From: Mactromeris polynyma | Lineage: Eukaryota > Mollusca > Bivalvia > Venerida > Mactridae | Reading direction: 5' to 3' | Assembly: GCA_032209605.1 (NCBI GenBank) | Contig: JASFXZ010000071.1 | Coordinates: forward strand, 806,001 to 870,000 | DNA length: 64,000 bases | In this document: one piece after another, positions 62,976-64,000 of the stretch | Position numbering within the stretch: position 1 is the first letter of the stretch | Layout of the letters: every line of letters begins with the position of its first letter | Made by a program: the position numbers and the translations under genes | Notes under the pieces: model-generated | Database searches by the model: none | What the model saw: the letters and a program-made list of their open reading frames with translations, nothing else | What the model was told of the DNA's origin: nothing

Positions 62976-63305
62976 TCACTCAGAGTCCGATGTATACTCC
63001 GAATCGGAGCCCGACACTATCTCTACAGACTCGTCGAATAACTCACGGCGCAGATCGGCGACCTTGTCAGCCTTGGCGTATGCATACTCATAGTACATGT
63101 TCCTGGCACCTTCTATGACGGCCAGTTTCAAGCGCAGGTTGTAGCGAAATGAGCGGTTGTTGGAGCGTTTGGCCGCTTTATAACGTTTCTGCACATCGCC
63201 GAGTCGATTGTTGAGCATGACTATCTGATCGCAGGCTTTTCGAAAACGCCGCTCTGATTCGCTCAGAGTGAAGCGCTTGTCAAGAGATTGAATTCTAGAA
63301 GGCAT
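62976..63305 (-). CDS. 109-aa orphan protein, copy 40
   Basis: Protein identical to reference; synonymous A76 change and a leader change as in copy 29. Stem-loop 62921-62936, TATA box 63361-63367. This is the last gene of the window. Confidence 0.78.
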   Translation of the reverse strand: MPSRIQSLDKRFTLSESERRFRKACDQIVMLNNRLGDVQKRYKAAKRSNNRSFRYNLRLKLAVIEGARNMYYEYAYAKADKVADLRRELFDESVEIVSGSDSEYTSDSE

Positions 63306-64000
63306 CTTGAATAGTAAGGTATTACAAGACAAATGTGATTTCTGATTAGCACTGCAGCCATTTTATAGGAACTCGAGTAGTTGTAAATACGTGTTTGACA
63401 CGCAGAGTGACTGAGATGACACGTTGGTTAGTTAATTAACTCGTGTCGTTAACACCACAATGTCATGTGCTAATCGGTGATTAATCACCGTGACGTGTCT
63501 GATTAGATTAGTGTGTATTTGTCAAACATTCCGCGCATGACTGATCAGCAATAGAGAAACATGTCAAATTCACAAATGGCCGCCAAGTCGCACAGTACGT
63601 TGCTTTGCGAGAGTTGTTCAACAATACAAATACAATGTATGCCGACTTAGAGGTTATTCAAGAATTAAACAAATGTGCATTAATCGCATAAATTGTGTAA
63701 TTGGACGGATTAATCGCGCTGATTTCGCGCATGTATTAATCGCCATACTGCACCAATCAATAAAATGAGAATAGTGAAAACGTTGTATTTTCGATGTCCG
63801 TGAAATAAAAAAACATGACTGGAGACAACAAATGTACACCGCTAGGGAAAATGTTAACCACCGCGCTGCAACCTATCTCAATAAACGAAAATCAGACATA
63901 CAGAAAATACACGCCAAGTCGCACAGTACGTTGCTTTGCGAAATTTGTTCAAACATACAAATATGCCGACTTAGAGGTTATTCAAGAATTAAACAAATGT
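63306..64000. repeat. Partial unit at right edge (promoter, A1, start of A2)
   Basis: Leader, promoter and upstream palindromes of copy 40, then A1 from about 63582 and the beginning of A2 before the window ends. A1 is of the diverged type (GTATTAATCGCCATACTGCACC), also seen near 46613 and 62088. No further gene is visible. Confidence 0.85.

Larger units (their letters stand above)
1..64000. repeat. Gene-bearing tandem array (about 1648-bp unit), fills window
   Basis: The same unit recurs head to tail across the whole window. Stop-codon positions of successive gene copies give unit lengths. Most are 1648 bp. Exceptions are 1568 (one 80-bp deletion), 1646, 1644 and 1652 (changes in the (CG)n tract), 1645 to 1650 in the diverged right part, 1955 (SINE insertion) and 1147 (three units with a 501-bp net deletion). 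All copies have the same orientation. Neither array end is inside the window, so total copy number is unknown. Single-copy flanking sequence is absent. Confidence 0.98.

Noticed and set aside
1..64000. CRISPR array or bacterial/phage repeat region
   Set aside because: Units are 1.65 kb and contain a TATA-driven gene with a metazoan histone-type 3' end and a SINE; there are no short repeats with spacers, cas genes or ribosome-binding sites.

Overview
The window is one uninterrupted tandem array: about 39 head-to-tail units of a roughly 1.65-kb repeat fill all 64 kb, and the array runs past both ends. Each unit carries one short intronless gene on the minus strand (40 copies here, the first cut by the window edge). 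The protein has 109 residues if it starts at the ATG rather than at an in-frame upstream TTG. It is a basic, proline-poor, probably helical body with an acidic serine-rich tail. I do not recognise its family.

The DNA looks like nuclear DNA of an animal, probably an invertebrate. Each gene has a TATA box about 31 bp before an initiator-like CA, a 31-nt leader, and a sequence 40 nt past the stop that matches the metazoan replication-dependent histone mRNA 3' stem-loop (GGCCCTTTTCAGAGCC), followed 14 nt later by a CAAAGA that suits a U7-type downstream element. One unit holds a 294-bp tRNA-derived SINE with A and B boxes, flanked by 13-bp target-site duplications. There is no bacterial operon structure and no ribosome-binding site.

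Standard unit layout, reading up the plus strand from the stop codon: CDS (330 bp); 5' leader, initiator and TATA box; an upstream region with a 12-bp and a 16-bp perfect palindrome; two diverged direct subrepeats of about 320 bp (A1, A2); about 220 bp of AT-rich spacer; an alternating purine-pyrimidine (CG)n tract of variable length; then the downstream element and stem-loop of the next gene.

Units from 1 to about 29 kb are almost identical (spacing 1648 bp, except 1568, 1646 and the SINE-bearing 1955). From about 31 kb the (CG)n length varies. From about 41 kb units diverge: three 1147-bp short units with the same deletion sit in 2795-bp short+long dimers, one copy has lost its ATG, one has a nonsense codon, and several have single amino-acid changes. 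Coding variants shared between copies are all synonymous, and amino-acid changes are singletons.

Together this looks like a histone-like arrangement (high-copy tandem, intronless, TATA promoter, stem-loop 3' end) built around an orphan non-histone protein. That reading is an inference. The stem-loop and array structure are seen directly.
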